This document shows positions 46,011-54,301 of a stretch of 64,000 bases of DNA, piece after piece (the stretch's first letter is position 1; every line of letters starts with the position of its first letter). Under the pieces are notes generated by a model that saw only the letters and a list, made by a program, of their open reading frames with translations, ran no database searches and had not been told where the DNA came from. Source of the DNA: Arthrobacter sp. Hiyo4 (GTDB lineage: Bacteria; Actinomycetota; Actinomycetes; Actinomycetales; Micrococcaceae). The translations under genes were made by a program, and so were the position numbers. Where the stretch lies: assembly GCA_002370555.1 (NCBI GenBank), contig AP014718.1:3286001-3350000 (forward strand). Reading direction: 5' to 3'.

Positions 46011-46588
46011 GCGGCAATTACTGTCTGTGGTGGTCGGCAGTGGCCAACCGGCTTTGCCCGAATCGGCCTTGCTTGCCGGGAGGCCTGCGTACGTCCAGAC
46101 GCAGGGCCGGCCGGAATCGCTTGGAATGAGCTGGCCCTCGTAGAGCTGAATGCTCGCTCCGGCGGGGCTCCGACAGACGCCGGTCAGCTCGCAGTGTGTG
46201 CCGGTGGCCTGCTGGCGTGGCACCGACAGGTTGATGACGCGGCGGGCCCGCTTCTCGGTCACGGGAAGTCTCCGCTTCACGATGGCTCTCCCGCCGGTTC
46301 CCGGTAGGTGCTTTCCGGAACATCGGTGATGAACATGTGCCCGGGAGCGTGGTTGATGTCGGCAATGCCCAGGTCCTCCGGTGACCCGACATGGACAGGG
46401 CTGCCGTGGACTTTCGGCACTTCCGGCGTGACCCTGATTGCCGTTTCAACCAGCTCGGGCAGCATCGGGCGCATGGAGACCACCATGGGCCGTGGATCCG
46501 ACCGGCAGGGGTGCACTCGACGTTCGTGCGGTACATGGGCGCCACCGGGGCTTTGCGTCAACGGGGCCATTGCTTGGGGAGAGGCCAT
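46011..46588 (-). CDS. Two possible overlapping small hypothetical genes
   Basis: On the minus strand, a frame ending at 46277 (best part VVSMRPMLPELVETAIRVTP ... INHAPGHMFITDVPESTY) stops in GTGA, which overlaps a GTG start at 46280 for a second frame (MKRRLPVTEKRARRVINLSV ... GASIQLYEGQLIPSDSGRPC). The second runs into the palindrome without a stop. The coupling and composition suggest real, possibly decayed genes. I recognise neither. From 46589 to 46823 I see nothing convincing. Confidence 0.35.
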
Positions 46589-46823
46589 GTTAACCCTCTA
46601 TAAAGAGAGTCGATGTCATCCGTGTCCGGGATGGATGGTGCTGGTGCCTGTTTCTGTCCCCGCCTGCGGCGTTGCAGGGTGGGACATTTGGGCGGCTTGC
46701 CGTCAGGGTGGCTGCGGAAGTCGGAATTGCGCCGATCGTTGGATTGTTGAACAATCCTCTTGCTGTACAAGCTACGCGACGCAGATCACACCGTCAAGGG
46801 GTTCATGGGTTAAACGCCAGCGG

Positions 46824-46850
46824 ACGACGGCGGGAGGCTCCCGCCGTCGT
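46824..46850. repeat. GC palindrome, copy 14
   Basis: Arms ACGACGGCGGGAG and CTCCCGCCGTCGT around a single G, with outer AAACG...CGTTT. It lies 18 bases past the stop of the leftward metallophosphoesterase and is followed by TTGGTGCC. Confidence 0.92.
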
Positions 46851-46867
46851 CCGCTACCGTTTGGTGC

Positions 46868-47920
46868 CTACTGGCTGAAGGGGACCTTCTCCCAGCTCAG
46901 GACATCATCGCCGTCGCTGCTGTTGCCGGCAACCGTGAATCTGACGTACTTGGTGGCGTTGGCCGATCCGTCCACGGTGATGCGCTGCAGGTCATCCGCG
47001 GCGGGCTGGCCGTACACCTCCAGCCATGGTGAGCCTTCCGCCAGCGGCTGGTTCTCGGCAAATACGTGGCTGTCGCCGTTGATGAGATAGACCGGGCCGT
47101 CAAAGCGGTTGGTCTCTTCAATGATGGCCGCAACGATCTCCCGGAACCCGGAGACCGTTTCCGGGTTGGCGGTAGCCTCGGCGAGCAGGGATGGGTCGAA
47201 CATGTCGGCCTGGGTCATGAGGACAACCGCGCGGTCGTTGCGCCGCGCCGCGCCGCTGAACGTCTCGCGGATCTGGTCCAATACGGCATCCGTCCGGTGC
47301 TCAACCTCAGCCAGTTGCTCGGGCGTGGGTGCGGTCTCGCCGAGGCCGCTCCACGGTAGCAGCGAGTTATTGCTGCCCTGGACGTTCACCACTGAGAAGG
47401 CCACGCGGTTCTGGGTGAAGCGGACATTTTCCGGAAGTCCCAGGTTCTCCTGGGTCTTGACCGGCATGGTGACGCCCAGGGTCTTGCCGGGCTCGTCGAA
47501 GAAGACCTCCCGCAGCTTGTCCAGCCGTTCCAGCGGGTTGTAGGCGCCGTTGTTGGTGCGGTGGCAGTCCACCCACTCGTTGTCGCCCGGGGTGAAGACC
47601 AGCGGGTGCTCGAAAGTGTCGAACTGGGAGCGGATGTTGGCGAAGTACTCGTCGGAGCACACCGAGGAGCCGTTCTTGATGTCGCCCACATGGGTGACGA
47701 ACTTCAGTGCGCTGTCGGCGTTGATGTCCTGGATGCGGGACGGGAATTTGGCGATTTCGGCGGCGCCGTAGGGGATGTCGCCGATGACGCCAAAGGTGAA
47801 CGCTTCATTGCTGGAGGCGCTGTCAGAGGTGTTATTGGCTGCGATGGCGGGCTGGGACGCAAGGAAGCCGAGCGCCAGGACGGCTGCCGCCGTCGTTGTC
47901 TTCAGGGTCTTTGAAGGCAT
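46868..47920 (-). CDS. Secreted metallophosphoesterase-like protein
   Basis: Intact, 350 residues. The signal peptide (TTAAAVLALGFLASQPAIAA) is followed by a calcineurin-like fold: FGVIGDIPYG, THVGDIKNGSSVCSD, VFTPGDNEWVDCHR, VLMTQADMFDP and YLINGDSHVFAEN, giving Asp/His/Asn metal ligands. It is likely an extracellular phosphodiesterase/phosphatase. It is followed upstream on the same strand by another secreted phosphodiesterase gene, 33 bases away, suggesting joint phosphate or phospholipid scavenging. Confidence 0.85.
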   Translation of the reverse strand: MPSKTLKTTTAAAVLALGFLASQPAIAANNTSDSASSNEAFTFGVIGDIPYGAAEIAKFPSRIQDINADSALKFVTHVGDIKNGSSVCSDEYFANIRSQFDTFEHPLVFTPGDNEWVDCHRTNNGAYNPLERLDKLREVFFDEPGKTLGVTMPVKTQENLGLPENVRFTQNRVAFSVVNVQGSNNSLLPWSGLGETAPTPEQLAEVEHRTDAVLDQIRETFSGAARRNDRAVVLMTQADMFDPSLLAEATANPETVSGFREIVAAIIEETNRFDGPVYLINGDSHVFAENQPLAEGSPWLEVYGQPAADDLQRITVDGSANATKYVRFTVAGNSSDGDDVLSWEKVPFSQ

Positions 47921-47953
47921 GGATGTATTCCTGTGTCTGCTGGGGTGGGCGGC

Positions 47954-48810
47954 TTAGAGCGTGCGGGCGGTGAGGAACTGTTCCAGTGCCTCGAGGTCGT
48001 CGGTGTTGATGTGGTCCACGCCAGCGTCGAAGAGTTCGTTCCAGACAGCTTCGCGTGCGGCGCCGGGCTGGTCAGGGGTGGCCCAGAAGCGGACCCGGTA
48101 GCCCTTGGCGTGGGCGTCAGTCACGTATGCCTGGAGCTTGGTGCGTTCGGCCTCGGGCATGGGGCCCACGCCTTGCCAGGTGAAGAGTTTGGTCCAGTTG
48201 TTGCTGACCAGCGGCATCAGCCCGGCAGGCATGCCGGAGGTGAGGTCGGCGGAGCGTCCGTCATAGAAGCCGAACCTCTTGTCCTGTGCCTGCATGGTGG
48301 CCAAGGGACGGTTTCCGCTGATGACGGCGGTGACGGGCCCGGCTTTGGTGGTGCCGTTGGTGTAGCGGCTCATGATGTCCCGGTGCTCGGCCAGTTCCTG
48401 CTCGATGGCGGCGTAGGTGGCCTCGCCTTCACTCTTGATGTCGATCAGGAGCTGCAGGCTGCCGTCCCAGTGGGGTAAACGCTGTGGCCCTGGTTCCGCA
48501 CCAGCTCGTCCAGGGGATCGAGGTAGAGGCTCTCGAGCGTTACTCCGGGTTTGGCGTCCTCAAGGTCGTGGGCCACCAGAAGTTCGCCGTCCACCAGCCA
48601 CACGTCGGCTTCGACGCTGGTGAAGCCGTGCTCCAGGGCGTCGAACAGGGGACGGTCATGCTCATAGTCGTTGTGGGCATGGGCTGCAGCCAGCGGCTGC
48701 CCGAGGACCACGGACGACGGCGCGTTGGCGGGATTTGCGGCCGGCGGGGCGGCGATTCCGGTCAGGGACGCCAGGACGGCGAGGGCGGCAATGGTGCTTT
48801 TCACGAACAC
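47954..48810 (-). CDS. PI-PLC/glycerophosphodiester phosphodiesterase-like secreted protein (one frameshift)
   Basis: Signal peptide MFVKSTIAALAVLASLTG, then the TIM-barrel catalytic start AHAHNDYEHDRPLFDALEHG and FTSVEADVWLVDGELLVAHD (His and Glu/Asp metal and catalytic residues). The frame breaks near 48475, continuing LLIDIKSEGEATYAAIEQEL, RFWATPDQPG and a C-terminal VDHINTDDLEALEQFL. About 285 residues. It is probably cotranscribed with the metallophosphoesterase. Confidence 0.83.
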
Positions 48811-48980
48811 GGAGTACTCCTACGCATACAGGGGATTCTCCGCCCGGCCGGTTGGTGGCCGGGCAAAAGAGGGTGTGAAAAGACTGCCGGTCGCGGAAAA
48901 ACGGCGAAGGACCTCCCGGTTGCCGGACGGTGAACTGGGAGGGACCAATGCCCGTGCCGTGCCAGCACGGCCAGCCTGCG

Positions 48981-50155
48981 TTAGGGCGCCCCCAGGTAAA
49001 CGCTGACGGTGGTCCCGCCGCTGGGGCTGGGAGAGATCTCCAGCCGTCCCCGTGGGCGGTTGCGATCCTGGCACACGTGGCCAGGCCCAGCCCCGTGCCG
49101 GCAGGATCGCCTTCCCGGCGCAGGCGGACCAGCGGCTCAACCACCCGGCGCCGGTCCCCCGCGCCGATTCCCTTGCCATTGTCCTCCACCCGCACCACGA
49201 CGCCGGCTCCGGCTTCCTGCCCAGTGACGCTGATGACCGGGGGAACGTCCGGACGGCGGTAGGCCACCGCGTTCTGGATCAGGTTCTGCAGCGCCACCCG
49301 CATCTGGCTTTCGTCAGCGTCGAAATCGAAGTCCTCACACTGCACCACCGCTCCGGCTTCCCGCAGGCCCAGGCTGAGGTCATCGGCGACTTCCTTCACC
49401 AGGGCTGCCAGCGACAGCCGGGACCTGGACAGCGAACCGCCGATGGACGCGAACGCAAGCAGTTCCTCCACCATGGACAGCATCCTCCGCGCACTGCTGC
49501 CCACGATTTCCAGGTATTCGGTGGCCTCACCTGTCTGGCCTGATTCCGCATCCGTGGCACCCAGCTCGACGTAACCCAGGATGGAGGTCAGCGGATTGCG
49601 GAGGTCATGGCTGACCCGGCCGGTGAATTCAGCAAGCCGTTCATTGCTGCCCTTGGCTTCATCCAGGGCGTCGGCCAGGGCACCGTGGAGTGCCGTGACC
49701 CGCCGGGCTGCCAGCAGGCGGGCGTGCAGGACGAAGGGGTCCAACGGCTTGGTCACGTAGTCGTCCGCCCCGGCGCGCATGCCTTCCAGCACGTCCTCTT
49801 GGGCGCCGTGCGAGGTCAGCAGTACAACGTACGTATAGGCGCTTGTCTCGGCGGCCCGGATCGCCCGGCACAGGTCAAACCCGTCGAGCCCGGGCATCAT
49901 CAGGTCGCTGACCACCACCTGGGGACGCCGCTCCAGGTAAAGCTGCCACGCCGTGTCGCCGTCCGCGGCCACAATGCACTTATGCCCGGATTTCTCGACG
50001 GCGGCTTTCGCCACGAGCAGGGACCCTTCGTCGTCGTCGACAACCAGCACCGTCATGGCGGCCCCGGAGTTGCCCAGCAGTCCGGAAATCTTCGCGGCGT
50101 CCACGTCGGGGCCGCCCGGCCCGCCCGGCGCACTCCTCTTCGAATCAACAGTCAT
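48981..50155 (-). CDS. Receiver-histidine kinase hybrid (one frameshift near the end)
   Basis: The N-terminal receiver reads TVLVVDDDEGSLLVAKAA, phospho-Asp in VVSDLMMPGLDGFD and VTKPLDPF. It is followed by a coiled linker, the H-box FTGRVSHDLRNPLTSILGYV and the HATPase domain (ALQNLIQNAVAYRR, RVEDNGKGIGAGDRR, GTGLGLATCARIA). The frame breaks near 49050; the restored end is LEISPSPSGGTTVSVYLGAP with the stop at 48981. About 391 residues, no membrane segment, so it is a soluble hybrid sensor. No partner regulator lies next to it. Confidence 0.88.
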
Positions 50156-50408
50156 GAGGCCCCGGCCATTTATCGTCACGAAGCCAGCCCACAATCGGTC
50201 CGCTGGACCTAATCGTCCCACGGACCACGCTGGCGGTGATCGAACCACCAGCGTCCGTCGGACGCGAGGATGGCGCTCCAATTCCGGGCGTCCGCACGGA
50301 TCAGCAGGCATAAGCTGGTAGCACCACGTCTCTTCCATTATCGGGGAGGTCATCACGGACACTGAATCCGCCGATGTTATCGGTCATGATGTCACCACCA
50401 TCGTCTGC

Positions 50409-50678
50409 GTGTGCGGCAACACCGTCAGCAAGGACGGGTTGATCCAGGCCAACTCCGAAGGCGTCCCGGTCTTCAGCGGAGATAGCACCCCGGTCCCCGC
50501 GGAGCTGGCGGAATGGCCGGCGGATGGGGAGCTCTACACCCTCTGCCCCTCATGCGGCCGTGTGTACAGTGACTCGGTCATCGAGGAGACCGGGACCGCG
50601 CCCGTCGCCTTCCGGGTCGATGTCAGCGCCGCCCCAATGGCCGAGGCCATCCGGGTCCACTGGAGCCTCAGCACGTGA
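50409..50678 (+). CDS. Small zinc-ribbon-like hypothetical protein
   Basis: About 90 residues. CVCGNTVSKDGLI near the start and LYTLCPSCGRVYSDSVI later supply two Cys pairs for a zinc ribbon. The frame extends upstream of the GTG at 50409 to about 50355 without a stop, and a GGGGAGG lies there, so the real start may be earlier at a non-ATG or mutated codon. Function unknown. Confidence 0.5.
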   Translation: MCGNTVSKDGLIQANSEGVPVFSGDSTPVPAELAEWPADGELYTLCPSCGRVYSDSVIEETGTAPVAFRVDVSAAPMAEAIRVHWSLST

Positions 50679-50752
50679 GGCGGCGTCCTTAGGGGCCATT
50701 CCTGGCGGAGCGGCAGACCTTCCGAACCTTTCATTGGACGGGGAGGGGCCGC

Positions 50753-51914
50753 ATGATAGCTTGCCAAGAGCGTTCCGTTGGCCCGGCTCAAAGCCTTCCA
50801 CCAATCCGGAATGGGCGCTGCCCCCGTCTGGCACGTCTTCACCATCGACGGCGGGATAGCGTCCACGGACAGCATCACCCCCGTTGGCGATATGCGCCTC
50901 AAGATCGATATCGCGGGACTCCGTGTCCTCCAAGGCGGCCGTGCATGGGCACCGGGCAGCCTTTTCGAACAAGACGGGGCCGCGTCCCCAGCCTGTGCCC
51001 GCGGCCTTCTGGCCGGTATCGAGGGCAGCCTCGACGAGGCCGGATACCAGGCACTCGTGGGCCACGAACTTGAATTCTTCCTCGTCGCCCCGGACGGTTC
51101 AGCGCTGGAAAACACACCCTGGGTTCCGTACGGGGCAACCGGCCTTCTGGACCGATCGGAATTTCTCGATGACCTGCTATCAGCGCTGAACCATGCCGGC
51201 GTTCCGGTGGAGCAGATCCACGCCGAGTACGGCAGGAACCAGTTCGAGTTTTCGCTTCCCCCTGCTTCGCCGGTCCAGGCAGCGGACACCGTGGTCCTTG
51301 CCAAAATCATCGTTGGCATCGTTGCCCGGGCCCGCAGCATGCAGGCCTCGTTCTCCCGCTGCCCTTTCCCGGCACCGTCGGAGACGGCGCCCACCAGCAC
51401 TTTTCGCTCCACAAGAACGGTCAGCCCCTGTTCTCCGGCGGCGGCGGACCGCACGGCATTTGCCCCGAGGGAGGCGCGGCCATTGGCGGAATCATCGCAG
51501 GACTCCCCGGTATCCAGGGTTTCCTCACGGGATCAGTTTTGTCCGGAAGCCGCTTGGCACCCGGCACGTGGTCGGGCGCCTACTTACCCGTTCGAGCGCG
51601 AAGCCGGCTATTTGGCCCACGCCTTTGAAAACGTCTACATGGATGTGGGCCGTGCCGTGAACTTCACCGGGTCACGGAGCCGGGCTCTGGTGGCCCGCTC
51701 ATTCGAGCTGGCTCCCTTCACGAAAATCCTGTACTCCTCCGACGCGTTGGACCCGGCCGGACTTCACTACCTCGGTGCGAGGCTGTGGCGGACCGCGATC
51801 ACCAAGGTAGTGGGCGGATGGATCGACGAGGACGGCTGTTCCGAGGCGGACGCCCGCAAGATCGTGCAACTCGTCGCACAAGACAACGTCCGCCGCGTGT
51901 ACGCCGCCCCCTGA
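50753..51914 (+). pseudogene. Chimera of glutamine-synthetase-like and amidohydrolase C-terminus (deletion product)
   Basis: The first 270 or so codons are a GS-type ligase missing its N-terminus: ARLKAFHQSGMGAAPVWHVF, YQALVGHELEFFLV, AEYGRNQFEFSL, and in another frame HQHFSLHKNGQPLFSGG and LAPGTWSGAYL. Near 51590 it switches to the end of a metal-dependent amidohydrolase of the FluG/amidohydrolase_2 type: FENVYMDVGRAVNF, ILYSSDALDPAGLHYLGARLW, ending DNVRRVYAAP. Two or more frame breaks occur in between. In FluG these two domains occur in one protein in the opposite order, and bacteria often pair the genes; here a deletion has fused two neighbours. Confidence 0.72.
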
Positions 51915-51936
51915 GCCCCAGAACCTGGCGCAGCGG

Positions 51937-51962
51937 ACGACGGCGGGACCTCCCGCCGTCGT
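51937..51962. repeat. GC palindrome, copy 15
   Basis: Perfect arms between the chimera (rightward) and the convergent small membrane protein gene. Confidence 0.92.
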
Positions 51963-52002
51963 CCGCTTGAGTCAGTGCCGCACAGCTAGTAAGTCTCTGC
52001 CG

Positions 52003-52443
52003 TTAGCACTTCACCGCGGCGCTACTGTGGATTGCTGAATCCGCTGCCCGCCCGTCGCGCAGGCTGGACTGGCACTCAGCCGCGCGTGCGGCGACGTCGC
52101 CATGAACGGCGAAAGTAATTGCCTCGACAACAGCGATTTGGCCGGTTGTGTCAGGGACACCGGGAAATTGCACCTGCGGCGCCTCAACTGCGGCCACCGG
52201 CGACTCTTGCGTGGACCGCATGCGAAGAATAGCGATGGCGGAAATAAGGCACCAGGCAACGTTCGTGACCACCGAGGGCCAGGCTTCATGCACCGCACCG
52301 TTGATGATGAAGGCGCAGGCACCGATGAGGTTGGCCACCTGGAAGCGCTTGCCGGCCTTCAACCAGCCCATGGAGACGGACAGGTATGCCGACAGGATCA
52401 GGCCTGCCCCTGACCAACCTGCAATTTCCCACAGCAGTTCCAT
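52003..52443 (-). CDS. Small membrane protein, CBU_0592-like
   Basis: Intact, 146 residues. Three membrane helices: WEIAGWSGAGLILSAYLSVS, VANLIGACAFIINGAV and SVVTNVAWCLISAIAIL, then a soluble tail. The spacing and NLIGA...N..W motif fit the CBU_0592-type family, of unknown role. It is divergent from the LysR gene, whose protein probably controls it. Confidence 0.72.
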   Translation of the reverse strand: MELLWEIAGWSGAGLILSAYLSVSMGWLKAGKRFQVANLIGACAFIINGAVHEAWPSVVTNVAWCLISAIAILRMRSTQESPVAAVEAPQVQFPGVPDTTGQIAVVEAITFAVHGDVAARAAECQSSLRDGRAADSAIHSSAAVKC

Positions 52444-52581
52444 GATGTCCTTTCAGAGGTGTTGCCCGGCCGCCGTTGGGCCCGGATGTCCCCCCAGGCC
52501 TCTGCTTTAAGAGCAATTATGAACAAGACCCCCTTTAGGGCAATTGCATTCCTCTGAAGATATGGTTTAGAACTACTTAAC

Positions 52582-53504
52582 ATGGACATCGATCCGCGCA
52601 GGCTGCGCGTGCTTCTTGCAATTGCCCGCACAGGCGGGGTGCTGGCTGCGGCTGACGAACTGGGAATCAGCCCCTCGGCCGTCTCCCAGCAGCTCTCCAA
52701 ATTGGAGGACGAAACCGGGCATACATTGGTGGTGCGCACGCCCAAAGGCTCGGTTTTGACACCCGCCGGCCTGGCAGTGGCGGAAGCCGGCGAGGAGATT
52801 GAACGTGCCCTCAGCGTTGCCCGCGCCCGGATCGAAGGCGGGCCACGGTGGCTGGTGTGGTGCGCGTGGGCGGATTCACCAGCTTTGTCCGGACGGTGGT
52901 GATCCCGCGCCTGCCCGAGTGGCGCACGCAGTACCCGCAATTGCAGATCCGGATCGTCGAGGATGACCTTCCGGACCTGATGCGGCTGCTCCGCCAGCGC
53001 CAGCTCGACGCCGTGGTGGTGGAGCTCGATTCGACCACGGCCGAGCAGCGTTCGCTCTCCGCCGGAATGACCGAGGAGCCCTTGCTGGACGAGCCGTGGA
53101 AGCTGGTGGTCCCCTCGGGCGCCCTGCTCGCCACCGAAAACATCGACCTGGCCCGGCTGCCCCTTCCGTGGCTCGGCGTCGACCCAACAGCGGCGAACGC
53201 TGCGGTGCTCGGCCGGCTCCGTCAGTCGACGGGCGCCCAGATGGAGAGTGCGCACCAGTACCAGGAAACACTGACCGCACTCGCACTCGTCGCCGCCGGC
53301 GAAGGAATTGCAATCGTGCCCACCCTGGCATTAAGCGGCATCGCCCACGACGGAGTGGACGTCCTGGACGTCCCAGGACTCGGAACCCGTCGCATCGTTC
53401 TGCGACGGTTCGACCGGCGGCGGTCACCCAGCACGCCGGTGGACACCGTGGCACGCCTGCTGCGGGAATCGGCTGCGGCGTTCGCCACGCGGTCCGCATC
53501 CTGA
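52582..53504 (+). CDS. LysR-family transcriptional regulator (one frameshift)
   Basis: The HTH MDIDPRRLRVLLAIARTGGV, ELGISPSAVSQQLSKLEDETG is followed, after a break near 52845, by VAGVVRVGGFTSFVRTVVIP and a LysR substrate domain (PYLQIRIVEDDLPDLM-type segment, LVAAGEGIAIVPTLAL). About 305 residues. The 137-base divergent gap to the small membrane protein gene contains AT-rich promoter-like sequence. A palindrome follows. Confidence 0.88.
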
Positions 53505-53534
53505 ACCGCCGCATGCCGGAAACTGGCAGAGCGG

Positions 53535-53560
53535 ACGACGGCGGGACCTCCCGCCGTCGT
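53535..53560. repeat. GC palindrome, copy 16
   Basis: Perfect arms in the convergent gap between the LysR gene and the leftward GH51 fragment. Confidence 0.92.
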
Positions 53561-53585
53561 CCGCTCAGCACTGGTGCGGCAAGAG

Positions 53586-54100
53586 TCAGCTCTTGACGAC
53601 CTCCAGCTCAATGACAGCCCAGGACAGCGCCGGCAGCGTGAGCCGGAGCTCGGAGCCGCTCGCCTTCGCGCCTTCCAGCGGCTTGAGCCCCACCTGGTCC
53701 TGACTGGTTTGGGCGTTGGCCGTGAAACGGTCCCCGCCTTCCGGAATTTCCAGGACCTCGGCACGGATAACGCGGCGGGCGTCGAACCCGCGCAGGGCCA
53801 CCTCGACGTCGGCAGCTTCCTCCAGGCCGCGGTTCGCGAAGAACAGTGCCACGCGGCCCGATTCCTCGTTCCACGTTGCGCTGACGTCCACCAGGTCGGT
53901 GCCGCCGAAGCGGGCATTTTCGTACGTGTCCGAGTCCACGGACAGGCGCAGAATCTGGCCCTTCGCGAGCTCTGCCACGCGGGCGAACGGGTGGAAGATG
54001 GTCTGCTTCCAAGCCGGCCCGTTCTCCTCCGAAAGGATCGGCGCAATGACGTTCACCAGCTGCGCCTGGTTGGCGATCTTGACGCGGTCGCCGTGGCGGA
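53586..54100 (-). pseudogene. GH51 alpha-L-arabinofuranosidase, C-terminal fragment
   Basis: Reads HGDRVKIANQAQLVNVIAPI, then WKQTIFHPFARVAELAKGQI and the beta-sandwich end (VDVSATWNEESGRVALFFAN) through LSWAVIELEVVKS. These are the last 170 residues of a GH51 arabinofuranosidase, which normally has about 500. The catalytic TIM barrel is absent, cut at about 54100, so it is a remnant. Confidence 0.8.
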
Positions 54101-54162
54101 ACCCTCTGCCTCAACTTCTTTGAGACGGGACACATGGAGATTCTGACATCTTCGCAGGCGTG

Positions 54163-54294
54163 TTAGCGACCGAGGGCGATCAGCCCCAGGGATGCGAACA
54201 TACCAACGAGCACAAACAGATAAAAGAGCAGATAGCTGGCATCGGCCGGGGAGGAAAGGGCACGGCCGGTGGACCCAGATAAAGGTGAGGACAC
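54163..54294 (-). CDS. Tiny single-pass membrane protein or permease C-terminal remnant
   Basis: On the minus strand GTG at 54294 opens a 43-codon frame containing SYLLFYLFVLVGMFASLGLI, a clear membrane helix, ending ALGR then TAA at 54163. It lies between two unrelated gene fragments. It could be a genuine small protein or the tail of a deleted transporter; there is no clear SD. Confidence 0.4.
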   Translation of the reverse strand: MSSPLSGSTGRALSSPADASYLLFYLFVLVGMFASLGLIALGR

Positions 54295-54301
54295 TTAAGC
54301 A

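Noticed and set aside
184..53560. Palindrome family as a CRISPR array
   Set aside because: Copies are thousands of bases apart, self-complementary and not separated by regular spacers; no cas genes are present.
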